A stretch of DNA of 10,755 nucleotides from Lachnospiraceae bacterium. GTDB taxonomy: Bacteria > Bacillota_A > Clostridia > Lachnospirales > Lachnospiraceae. A model generated the notes under the pieces. That model was not told the origin of the DNA and did no database searches. It saw only the letters and a list, made by a program, of their open reading frames with translations. The stretch lies in assembly GCA_017620975.1 (NCBI GenBank), contig JAGAUD010000031.1, positions 1 to 10,755 on the forward strand, read 5' to 3'. Of the stretch, positions 1 through 6,445 are shown piece after piece; the stretch's first letter is position 1, and each line of letters starts with the position of its first letter. The position numbers and the translations under genes were made by a program.

Positions 1-64
1 CACAGAAAGATAGCTGTGTTGCTGCAAAGAACAGTCGGTATGAGAAGCCGAAGAAAGAAGATTC

Positions 65-69
65 AGGAG
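65..69 (+). promoter_or_regulatory. Ribosome binding site deciding the recO start
   Basis: AGGAG sits 9 bases before the ATG at 79. No comparable purine-rich site precedes the alternative GTG at 16 or the ATG at 40. This supports the shorter 216-residue RecO. Confidence 0.65.
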
Positions 70-78
70 TCCGGCAGG

Positions 79-729
79 ATGCAGGAATTTATATGTGTAA
101 CAGGAATGATACTGAAGCAGATGCCTATAGGTGAATACGACAGACGCATCTGCCTCCTTACAAAGGAAAGAGGGAAAATATCAGCATTTGCCAGAGGAGC
201 CAGAAAGCCCGGCAGCAAGATGGCAGCAGGTACTAACCCTTTTTCCTTTGGTACTTTCAAGCTTTATGAAGGTAAGAACTCTTATACGGTAGCGGAAGCG
301 GACATTCAGAATTATTTTGAAGAACTGAGGACAGATTACATCGGTGCCTGCTATGGAATGTATTTTGCAGAAGTTGCAGATTATTACACCAGAGAGAATA
401 ACGATGAGAGAGAGATGATGAAGCTTCTCTACCAGTCCTTGCGTGCACTGTGTGCACCGTCCCTGCCCGACCGATTGATCAAATGTATTTATGAAATCAA
501 GGCGATTGCCATTAACGGAGAATTCCCCGGACTGCCGAATGACCGTATGGTGACAGAGGTGGCTGCATACACGGTAGAATACATAGTGGCAAGCTCTGTG
601 GAAAAATTGTATACATTTACCGTGACAGAACCGATTTTGATAGAATTGGAATCACTTTCAGAGCTTTATCGAACCCATTTTATGGAGAAAGAGTTCAAAA
701 GTCTTGAAATATTGAAAACTCTCTGTTGA
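79..729 (+). CDS. recO: DNA repair protein RecO
   Basis: RecO is the cytoplasmic mediator that helps load RecA on SSB-covered single-stranded DNA in the RecF pathway and anneals complementary strands. The product from this start is 216 residues. The N-terminal part (about 1-80) fits the RecO OB fold, with a VTGMILKQMPIGEYDR opening, a LLTKERGKISAFARGARKP strand-and-loop and a FSFGTFKLYEG segment. The rest (about 85-216) is the helical domain, ending in the FKSLEIL element typical of the family. The start at 79 is preferred because AGGAG lies 9 bases upstream and RecO proteins begin close to this point. An upstream in-frame GTG at 16 would add 21 basic residues unlike RecO. The protein is shorter than the usual 240-250 residues and lacks the four-cysteine zinc module seen in many Firmicute and Deinococcus RecO proteins. 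Family assignment is confident; the N-terminus is an inference. Confidence 0.9.
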   Translation: MQEFICVTGMILKQMPIGEYDRRICLLTKERGKISAFARGARKPGSKMAAGTNPFSFGTFKLYEGKNSYTVAEADIQNYFEELRTDYIGACYGMYFAEVADYYTRENNDEREMMKLLYQSLRALCAPSLPDRLIKCIYEIKAIAINGEFPGLPNDRMVTEVAAYTVEYIVASSVEKLYTFTVTEPILIELESLSELYRTHFMEKEFKSLEILKTLC

Positions 730-754
730 AAAATACAGAAAGATTTGATACACT
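726..754 (+). promoter_or_regulatory. Candidate sigma-A promoter for the lipoprotein-glyS operon
   Basis: A -35 box TTGAAA (726-731) and a -10 box TACACT (749-754) are separated by exactly 17 bases, and TG at 746-747 makes an extended -10. The -35 box overlaps the recO stop codon. Predicted transcription would begin near 761 and leave a leader of about 40 bases before the lipoprotein gene. This is read from the sequence only, without expression data. Readthrough from recO is also possible because no terminator separates the genes. Confidence 0.45.
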
Positions 755-802
755 ACCTAAAGGGCGATTTTTAAACGCACATCATTAAAAGGAGCGAATA
801 GT

Positions 803-1432
803 ATGCGTGGAAGAAGAAAAGCAGGAGCCATCCTGTGCAGTATTCTGTGCCTGGCGATGCTGCTTTTGGGCGGCTGTGGTCAGACAGAAGTGCCGGACAC
901 CTTATCCGTTCCGGCCATATCTGTTACGAATAAAGGGAAAGTAACCGCCTATCTGATAGAAGATTTTGACAAGGACTATTATGACCTTGCCGAACTGCAG
1001 GCTCTTGTCACTGAGGAACTGGCAGAATTCAACAGCAGTCATAAGACCGCTGAAGGACAGGATACGGTGAAGATGATATCTCTTACCGAGGCAACAGATG
1101 GCAGCCAGACGGTGAAGCTGGTACTCGAGTTCCGGAATATTGCATCCTATACAGAATATACCGGCATGGAACTGTTTTACGGGACAGTAACACAAGCCTA
1201 TGAAGCAGGATGTGATCTGGATAAAGAACTTACCTCTGTGAAAGATGGCTCGACCATTGATAAAATGGGCATCTATGAGCATGGAAACAAGAACATACTC
1301 ATAGCCCGGGAAAAGGTTCGCATTTACGGACCCGGTAAGGCACTGTATATCAGTACCGGAGCGGCATTAAATGATGACGGAAGTGTAGATCCTTCCGATA
1401 CAGAAGATAGTACCTATATTATTATGAAATAA
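803..1432 (+). CDS. Putative lipoprotein of unknown function
   Basis: The 209-residue product starts with a classic lipoprotein signal: a basic n-region (MRGRRK), a hydrophobic stretch (about 9-22) and a lipobox LGGC whose Cys25 would be lipidated after signal peptidase II cleavage. The mature part of about 185 residues should therefore be anchored on the outer face of the membrane. It is acidic, soluble-looking and has no further membrane segment. Residues 62-76 look helical and 103-135 look like mixed strand and helix. I recognise no catalytic motif or named domain. The start has AAAAGGAG with an 8-base spacer. The gene ends 13 bases before glyS, so the two are probably cotranscribed. That position says little about function, because a surface lipoprotein has no obvious role in glycine charging. 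The coding call is firm; the function is unknown. Confidence 0.85.
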   Translation: MRGRRKAGAILCSILCLAMLLLGGCGQTEVPDTLSVPAISVTNKGKVTAYLIEDFDKDYYDLAELQALVTEELAEFNSSHKTAEGQDTVKMISLTEATDGSQTVKLVLEFRNIASYTEYTGMELFYGTVTQAYEAGCDLDKELTSVKDGSTIDKMGIYEHGNKNILIAREKVRIYGPGKALYISTGAALNDDGSVDPSDTEDSTYIIMK

Positions 1433-1445
1433 GAGGAGCAGGATT

Positions 1446-2834
1446 ATGGAAAAAACAATGGAAAAAATTGTAGCACTGGCTAAAGCAAGAGGATTCGTTT
1501 ATCCCGGATCAGAGATTTACGGCGGACTTGCCAATACCTGGGATTACGGTAACCTGGGCGTGGAACTGAAGAACAATGTCAAGAAAGCATGGTGGCAGAA
1601 GTTTGTTCAAGAGAATCCCTACAACGTAGGTGTGGACTGTGCGATTCTGATGAATCCCCAGACATGGGTAGCCAGCGGACATTTGGGCGGTTTCTCCGAT
1701 CCTTTAATGGATTGTAAAGAATGTCACGAGAGATTCCGTGCAGATAAGCTGATTGAAGATTACTGTGCAGAGAACGGCATTGAACTCACTGAGAGCGTAG
1801 ATGCATGGAGCCAGGAGCAGATGAAGAATTTTGTGGAAGAGCACAACATTCCCTGCCCTACCTGTGGAAAACATAACTTTACCGATATCCGTCAGTTCAA
1901 CCTGATGTTCAAGACCTTCCAGGGTGTAACAGAGGATGCTAAGAATACTGTATACTTAAGACCTGAGACTGCTCAGGGTATCTTTGTCAACTTTAAGAAT
2001 GTACAGAGAACCTCACGTAAGAAAGTTCCTTTCGGTATCGGTCAGATCGGTAAATCTTTCCGTAACGAGATCACTCCCGGTAACTTTACTTTCCGTACCA
2101 GAGAGTTTGAGCAGATGGAACTGGAGTTCTTCTGTGCACCGGGTACTGACCTTGACTGGTTCCATTACTGGAGAGCGTTCTGCCGTGACTGGCTTCTGGC
2201 TCTTGGCATGAAAGAGGATGAAATCCGTCTGCGTGACCATAGTCCTGAAGAGCTGTGCTTCTATAGTAAGGGTACTACCGATATCGAGTTCCTGTTCCCG
2301 TTTGGATGGGGCGAACTGTGGGGTATCGCTGACAGAACCGATTACGACCTGACCCAGCATCAGAATGTATCCGGTGAGGATATGTCTTACTTTGATGATG
2401 AGAAGAAGGAGAAGTACATCCCTTATGTAGTTGAGCCTTCTCTTGGTGCTGATCGTGTAGTTCTGGCATTCCTGTGTGCAGCTTATGATGAAGAGGAGCT
2501 GGAAGGCGGCGATATGCGTACTGTTCTGCGTTTCCATCCTGCACTGGCACCTGTTAAGATCGGTGTGCTTCCTCTGTCCAAGAAGCTGAACGAGGGTGCT
2601 GAGAAGATTTATGCACAGCTGAGCAAGAAGTACAATTGCGAATTTGACGACAGAGGAAATATCGGTAAGAGATATCGTCGTCAGGATGAAATCGGTACTC
2701 CTTTCTGCATTACTTACGATTTTGAATCTGAGACTGATGGCTGTGTAACCGTACGTTTCCGTGACTCCATGGAACAGGAGCGTGTAGCTATCGCTGATCT
2801 GGATGCTTATTTTGCAGATAAATTTACATTCTAA
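1446..2834 (+). CDS. glyS: Glycyl-tRNA synthetase, single-chain homodimeric type
   Basis: This cytoplasmic class II enzyme charges tRNA-Gly with glycine using ATP. The 462-residue length fits the bacterial homodimeric, eukaryote-like form, not the separate alpha and beta chains found in many other bacteria. Visible elements are an N-terminal [14 protein letters not shown] segment (14-27), cysteine pairs CKEC (90-93) and CPTC (137-140) in the insertion region, motif 2 with FRNE (205-208) and RTREFEQME (217-225), a glycine-pocket region near 279-302, motif 3 with PSLGADR (331-337), and a C-terminal anticodon-binding domain from about 368 containing [14 protein letters not shown]. The ATG at 1446 has AGAGGAG 7 bases upstream, and that site begins at the last base of the lipoprotein stop codon. 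The gene appears intact. No T-box leader precedes it in the window, which is notable for a Firmicute synthetase gene. Confidence 0.97.
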   Translation: MEKTMEKIVALAKARGFVYPGSEIYGGLANTWDYGNLGVELKNNVKKAWWQKFVQENPYNVGVDCAILMNPQTWVASGHLGGFSDPLMDCKECHERFRADKLIEDYCAENGIELTESVDAWSQEQMKNFVEEHNIPCPTCGKHNFTDIRQFNLMFKTFQGVTEDAKNTVYLRPETAQGIFVNFKNVQRTSRKKVPFGIGQIGKSFRNEITPGNFTFRTREFEQMELEFFCAPGTDLDWFHYWRAFCRDWLLALGMKEDEIRLRDHSPEELCFYSKGTTDIEFLFPFGWGELWGIADRTDYDLTQHQNVSGEDMSYFDDEKKEKYIPYVVEPSLGADRVVLAFLCAAYDEEELEGGDMRTVLRFHPALAPVKIGVLPLSKKLNEGAEKIYAQLSKKYNCEFDDRGNIGKRYRRQDEIGTPFCITYDFESETDGCVTVRFRDSMEQERVAIADLDAYFADKFTF

Positions 2835-2839
2835 TGGTT

Positions 2840-2870
2840 TTGGCAGACCTTAAGTCTGTGCTGATATATG
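2840..2870 (+). promoter_or_regulatory. Candidate promoter for alaS
   Basis: A TTGGCA box (2840-2845) is followed after 19 bases by TATATG (2865-2870). TG at 2862-2863 gives an extended -10 context. The 19-base spacer is longer than ideal, so the call is tentative. If real, transcription would start near 2877, inside the palindrome at 2870-2897. A short stem (CAGAC at 2844-2848 with GTCTG at 2854-2858, five-base loop) overlaps the spacer. Confidence 0.35.
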
Positions 2871-2897
2871 GGCTGCCCGGCTACGTGCCGGCAGCCT
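2870..2897 (+). promoter_or_regulatory. GC-rich hairpin or palindrome in the glyS-alaS gap
   Basis: Bases 2871-2881 pair with 2887-2896 as a ten-pair, nearly all G-C stem with one bulged C and a TACGT loop. A G-T pair can extend the base. The following bases (TGTTTACC) have only a short T run, so it would be a weak terminator at best. It could act as a partial terminator after glyS, a 5' stabilising stem on the alaS mRNA, or a DNA palindrome for a regulator. The structure is seen; the role is inferred. Confidence 0.6.
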
Positions 2898-2919
2898 GTT
2901 TACCGTAAAGTATATTTTT

Positions 2920-2925
2920 GGAGGA
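2920..2925 (+). promoter_or_regulatory. Ribosome binding site deciding the alaS start
   Basis: GGAGGA lies 8 bases before the ATG at 2934. The reading frame is open back to an ATG at 2868, but that start has no ribosome binding site and would translate through the hairpin. The 2934 start gives the conserved AlaRS N-terminus. Confidence 0.85.
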
Positions 2926-2933
2926 AGACAACC

Positions 2934-5588
2934 ATGAAAGCATATGGTGTAAATGAATTACGAAGAATGTACCTTGACTTCTTCGAGAGCAAGGGTCATT
3001 TAAAAATGAAGAGCTTTTCCCTGGTGCCCCACAATGATAACAGTTTGCTGATCATCAATTCCGGTATGGCACCTCTTAAGCCTTATTTTACAGGACAGGA
3101 GATTCCGCCCAGACGCAGAGTGACTACTTGTCAGAAATGTGTACGTACCGGTGATATCGAGAACGTAGGTAAGACTGCAAGACATCTGACCTTCTTTGAG
3201 ATGCTGGGTAACTTCTCTTTCGGTGATTACTTCAAACACGAAGCAATCGCGTGGAGCTGGGAGTTCCTGACTCAGGTAGTAGGTATGGATCCTGAGAGAC
3301 TGTATCCTTCTATTTACTGTGAGGATGATGAGGCATACGATATCTGGACGAAGGAAATCGGTGTTCCCGGTGAGAAGATCACCCGTTTCTATCGTGATGC
3401 TGACGGCAAGTGCGATAATTTCTGGGAGCATGGCGCAGGTCCCTGCGGTCCCTGTTCTGAAATCTACTATGACAGAGGCATCAAATATGGCTGTGGCAAG
3501 CCTGACTGTAAAGTAGGATGTGACTGCGACCGTTTCATGGAAGTATGGAATAACGTATTTACCCAGTTTGACAATGACGGTCACGGCAATTATACTGAGC
3601 TGCTTCAGAAGAATATCGATACCGGTATGGGTCTGGAGCGTCTGGCAGTAGTAGTACAGGATGTAAATTCTGTATTTGACGTAGATACCATGAAAGCAAT
3701 CCGCGACCGTATCTGTGAAATTGCAGGTGTGACCTACCAGACAGATGATGCCAAGGATGTATCTATCCGTCTGATTACCGACCATATCCGTTCTTCAACC
3801 TTTATGATCAGTGACGGTATCATGCCTTCCAACGAAGGAAGGGGCTACGTGCTTCGTCGACTGATCCGTCGTGCTGCAAGACACGGCAGACTTCTCGGCA
3901 TTGACGGCAAGTTCCTGGCTAACTTGAGCCAGACTGTTATTGACGAGTGTAAGGACGGTTATCCGGAGCTGGATGAGAAGAAAGCATTTATCCTGAATGT
4001 ACTGACTCAGGAAGAAGATAAATTTGATAAGACCATCGACCAGGGCTTGAGCATCTTAAGCGACATGGAAGAGGAAATGAAAGCAAACGGAGTGACCGAG
4101 CTTTCCGGTGAGAATGCGTTCAAGCTATATGATACTTACGGATTCCCTACCGACCTGACAGAAGAGATTCTGGCTGAGAAAGGCTTTACCATTGACCACG
4201 CCGGCTTCGCAGTATGTATGCAGGAGCAGAAGGACAAGGCTCGTAAAGCTCGTAAAGTAACCAACTACATGGGAGCAGATGTGACTGTATATGAGTCTAT
4301 TGATCCTTCCGTTACCACAGAATTTGTAGGTTATGACAGATTGACCCATGAGTCCAAGGTGACTGTACTGACAACCGAGACTGAGCTGGTAGATGCTCTG
4401 ACAGACGGCGAAGTAGGTACCATTATCGTAGAAGAGACTCCTTTCTATGCTACCATGGGTGGTCAGGTTGGAGATATCGGTGTGATCACTACTGCTGAGG
4501 GCAGCTTTGAAGTAAAAGATACCATCAAGCTGTTAGGCGGTAAAGTAGGCCATATCGGTGTTGTGACCAAAGGTATGATTAAGACCGGTGATGTAGTTAC
4601 TTTGACAGTAGATGCTGTAAGAAGAGCAGATACCTGTAAGAACCACAGTGCGACTCACTTGCTTCAGAAGGCTCTCCGTGAAGTGCTGGGCACACATGTA
4701 GAGCAGGCCGGTTCTTATGTAGATGGCGAGAGACTGAGATTCGACTTCAGCCACTTTGCAGCTATGACTCCTGATGAAATCAGTAAGGTAGAAGCTATTG
4801 TCAATGCCAAGATTGCAGAAAGTCTTCCTGTTGTAACCAACATTATGAGCATTGAAGATGCAAAGAAGACAGGTGCTATGGCACTGTTTGGAGAAAAATA
4901 CAGTGAGAAGGTTCGTGTCGTAAGCATGGGCGATTTTTCCACTGAACTGTGTGGTGGTACCCACGTAGCCAATACCGGCGTGATCACTGCATTTAAGATT
5001 CTTTCCGAGAATGGTGTTGCTGCCGGTGTGAGAAGAATCGAAGCATTGACCGGTAACGGTGTGTTCGCATATTATCGCGGTCTGGAGCAGACCCTTGCTG
5101 CAGCAGCTAAGGTAATGAAGACAACTCCTGCATCTTTAGTAGAGAGATGTGAGCATGTTCAGGCTGAGCTGAAGGCTCTGAATTCTGAGATCGAATCCTT
5201 GAAGAGCAAAGCTGCCAAGGATGCGCTTGGAGATGTTATGAACCGGGTAACAGAAGTGAAGGGAATCAAGCTTCTGGCTACCAGTGTAGATGGTGTAGAT
5301 ATGAACGGTCTGCGCGACCTGGGCGATCAGCTTAAGAGTAAGCTGGGCGAAGGTGTCGTAGTGCTTCTGTCCAACCAGGACGGCAAGGTAAATATGGTGG
5401 CTATGGCTACTGACGCAGCTGTAAAAGCAGGTGCCCATGCAGGTAACCTGATCAAAGGAATCGCTGCACTTGTAGGCGGTGGCGGCGGTGGTCGTCCTAA
5501 CATGGCTCAGGCCGGCGGTAAGAATCCGGCTGGTATTCCTGAGGCACTTGGTAAAGTGGCTGAGACCTTAGAGGGACAGTTGAAATAA
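2934..5588 (+). CDS. alaS: Alanyl-tRNA synthetase
   Basis: This cytoplasmic class II enzyme attaches alanine to tRNA-Ala and clears mischarged Ser or Gly in its editing domain. From this start it has 884 residues, normal for the family. Domains in order: catalytic core (about 1-250) with NSGMAPLKPYF (42-52), the motif around RHLTFFEMLGNFSFGDYF (83-100) and DTGMGLERLA (229-238); a helical tRNA-recognition region (about 251-440) with SNEGRGYVLRRLIRRAARHG (299-318); a beta-barrel and editing domain (about 450-715) with metal ligands HSATH (571-575) and CGGTH (673-677); a short coiled coil (about 735-775); and a C-Ala oligomerisation domain ending in the glycine-rich run and RPNMAQAGGK (849-863). 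All catalytic and editing residues I can check are present. It lies about 100 bases after glyS and ends in its own terminator, so it closes the housekeeping block. Confidence 0.98.
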   Translation: MKAYGVNELRRMYLDFFESKGHLKMKSFSLVPHNDNSLLIINSGMAPLKPYFTGQEIPPRRRVTTCQKCVRTGDIENVGKTARHLTFFEMLGNFSFGDYFKHEAIAWSWEFLTQVVGMDPERLYPSIYCEDDEAYDIWTKEIGVPGEKITRFYRDADGKCDNFWEHGAGPCGPCSEIYYDRGIKYGCGKPDCKVGCDCDRFMEVWNNVFTQFDNDGHGNYTELLQKNIDTGMGLERLAVVVQDVNSVFDVDTMKAIRDRICEIAGVTYQTDDAKDVSIRLITDHIRSSTFMISDGIMPSNEGRGYVLRRLIRRAARHGRLLGIDGKFLANLSQTVIDECKDGYPELDEKKAFILNVLTQEEDKFDKTIDQGLSILSDMEEEMKANGVTELSGENAFKLYDTYGFPTDLTEEILAEKGFTIDHAGFAVCMQEQKDKARKARKVTNYMGADVTVYESIDPSVTTEFVGYDRLTHESKVTVLTTETELVDALTDGEVGTIIVEETPFYATMGGQVGDIGVITTAEGSFEVKDTIKLLGGKVGHIGVVTKGMIKTGDVVTLTVDAVRRADTCKNHSATHLLQKALREVLGTHVEQAGSYVDGERLRFDFSHFAAMTPDEISKVEAIVNAKIAESLPVVTNIMSIEDAKKTGAMALFGEKYSEKVRVVSMGDFSTELCGGTHVANTGVITAFKILSENGVAAGVRRIEALTGNGVFAYYRGLEQTLAAAAKVMKTTPASLVERCEHVQAELKALNSEIESLKSKAAKDALGDVMNRVTEVKGIKLLATSVDGVDMNGLRDLGDQLKSKLGEGVVVLLSNQDGKVNMVAMATDAAVKAGAHAGNLIKGIAALVGGGGGGRPNMAQAGGKNPAGIPEALGKVAETLEGQLK

Positions 5589-5635
5589 TGGCTGAACTAC
5601 AACCTAAAAATATTAAAAGACTGTGAAATTTTTGT

Positions 5636-5661
5636 GCCGGCATTTCATGCCGGCTCTTTTT
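5636..5661 (+). terminator. Rho-independent terminator after alaS
   Basis: A perfect eight-pair stem (GCCGGCAT at 5636-5643 with ATGCCGGC at 5647-5654) and a three-base TTC loop are followed by TCTTTTT (5655-5661). It lies 47 bases after the alaS stop and marks the end of that transcript. Confidence 0.88.
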
Positions 5662-5662
5662 G

Positions 5663-5671
5663 TGTTATACT
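5663..5671 (+). promoter_or_regulatory. Candidate extended -10 promoter for the ABC transporter genes
   Basis: TGTTATACT contains TG, one spacer base and a -10 hexamer TATACT (5666-5671) matching five of six consensus bases. The expected -35 position falls in the terminator stem and is poor, so this would be an extended -10 promoter. Transcription would start near 5678, about 30 bases before the ATPase gene. Not tested by any data here. Confidence 0.5.
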
Positions 5672-5706
5672 TTAAAGCTGATAAGTGAAAGGAAGGAAGA
5701 GTATAA

Positions 5707-6411
5707 ATGAGTGCTTTCGTTACCTTTGAAAATGTGAAGAAGGTATATAAAACAGGTGAGATGGAGATATCAGCTCTGCACGATGTGAATTTTGAGATAG
5801 AGAAGGGTGAGTTCTGTGTGATCGTAGGTGCATCCGGTGCGGGCAAGACTACGATACTGAATATTCTGGGAGGAATGGATACCTTAAGCAGCGGAAAGGT
5901 GTGGTTGGATGGGCAGGAGATATCTGCCTATGACAATCGCCGGCTGACCACCTATAGAAGGTATGATATTGGATTTGTATTCCAGTTTTATAATCTGGTT
6001 CAGAATCTGACGGCTCTGGAGAATGTGGAGCTGGCAGCCCAAATCTGTAAGGAGCCGTTAGATGCAGCGCAGGTTCTTAGAGAAGTGGGTCTGGGAGCAC
6101 GCCTTGGGAACTTCCCCGCACAGTTGTCCGGTGGGGAGCAGCAGAGAGTTGCCATTGCGAGAGCTTTGGCGAAGAATCCTAAGATTCTTTTATGTGATGA
6201 GCCTACAGGTGCGCTTGACTATAATACCGGTAAGGCGGTTCTGAAGCTTTTGCAGGATACCTGCAGGCAGAAAGGCAAGACGGTCATCGTTATAACTCAT
6301 AACTCTGCACTGACAGCAATGGCGGATCGTGTGATTACGGTAAAGAGCGGTACCGTGGTAAATATGGTGAAGAATGAAAATATTGTGGATATTGCGGATC
6401 TGGAGTGGTAA
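5707..6411 (+). CDS. ABC transporter ATP-binding protein, MacB/LolD type
   Basis: This 234-residue ATPase would power the FtsX-type permease encoded next, from the cytoplasmic face of the membrane. All nucleotide-binding motifs are present: Walker A GASGAGKT (41-48), Q-loop Gln93 in [18 protein letters not shown], signature LSGGEQQ (140-146), Walker B ILLCDEP (160-166) with catalytic Glu165, D-loop ALD (169-171) and switch His198. The [15 protein letters not shown] segment is typical of the MacB/LolD/FtsE group that pairs with four-helix permeases. A purine-rich site (GGAAGGAAG, 5691-5699) precedes the ATG. A short C-terminal tail after about 215 ([18 protein letters not shown]) extends past the core fold. 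The permease follows after 34 bases with its own ribosome binding site. The substrate cannot be told from the ATPase. Candidates include antimicrobial peptides, lipoproteins or other membrane-extracted molecules. Confidence 0.95.
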   Translation: MSAFVTFENVKKVYKTGEMEISALHDVNFEIEKGEFCVIVGASGAGKTTILNILGGMDTLSSGKVWLDGQEISAYDNRRLTTYRRYDIGFVFQFYNLVQNLTALENVELAAQICKEPLDAAQVLREVGLGARLGNFPAQLSGGEQQRVAIARALAKNPKILLCDEPTGALDYNTGKAVLKLLQDTCRQKGKTVIVITHNSALTAMADRVITVKSGTVVNMVKNENIVDIADLEW

Positions 6412-6445
6412 GTGCGAAAAGACTTTCCGGAATGGAGGAAGATAG

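Noticed and set aside
16..78. Upstream in-frame GTG extension of RecO by 21 residues
   Set aside because: It has no ribosome binding site, adds a basic segment unlike RecO, and the ATG at 79 has AGGAG at a good distance.
3..134. Open frame from the left edge that could be the tail of an upstream gene, such as era
   Set aside because: The residues (KNSRYEKPKKEDSGVRQDAG and on) do not match any tail I recognise, and it would overlap recO by 56 bases. Cannot be decided without sequence to the left.
2868..2933. Upstream in-frame ATG for AlaRS, adding 22 residues
   Set aside because: No ribosome binding site; the segment is translated hairpin sequence and the conserved N-terminus begins at 2934.
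3000..3785. Long reverse-strand open frame of 261 codons opposite alaS
   Set aside because: It lies wholly inside a certain alaS coding region, shows no recognisable family, and is explained by the codon bias of alaS read backwards. The same applies to the reverse frames opposite glyS, the permease and the protease.
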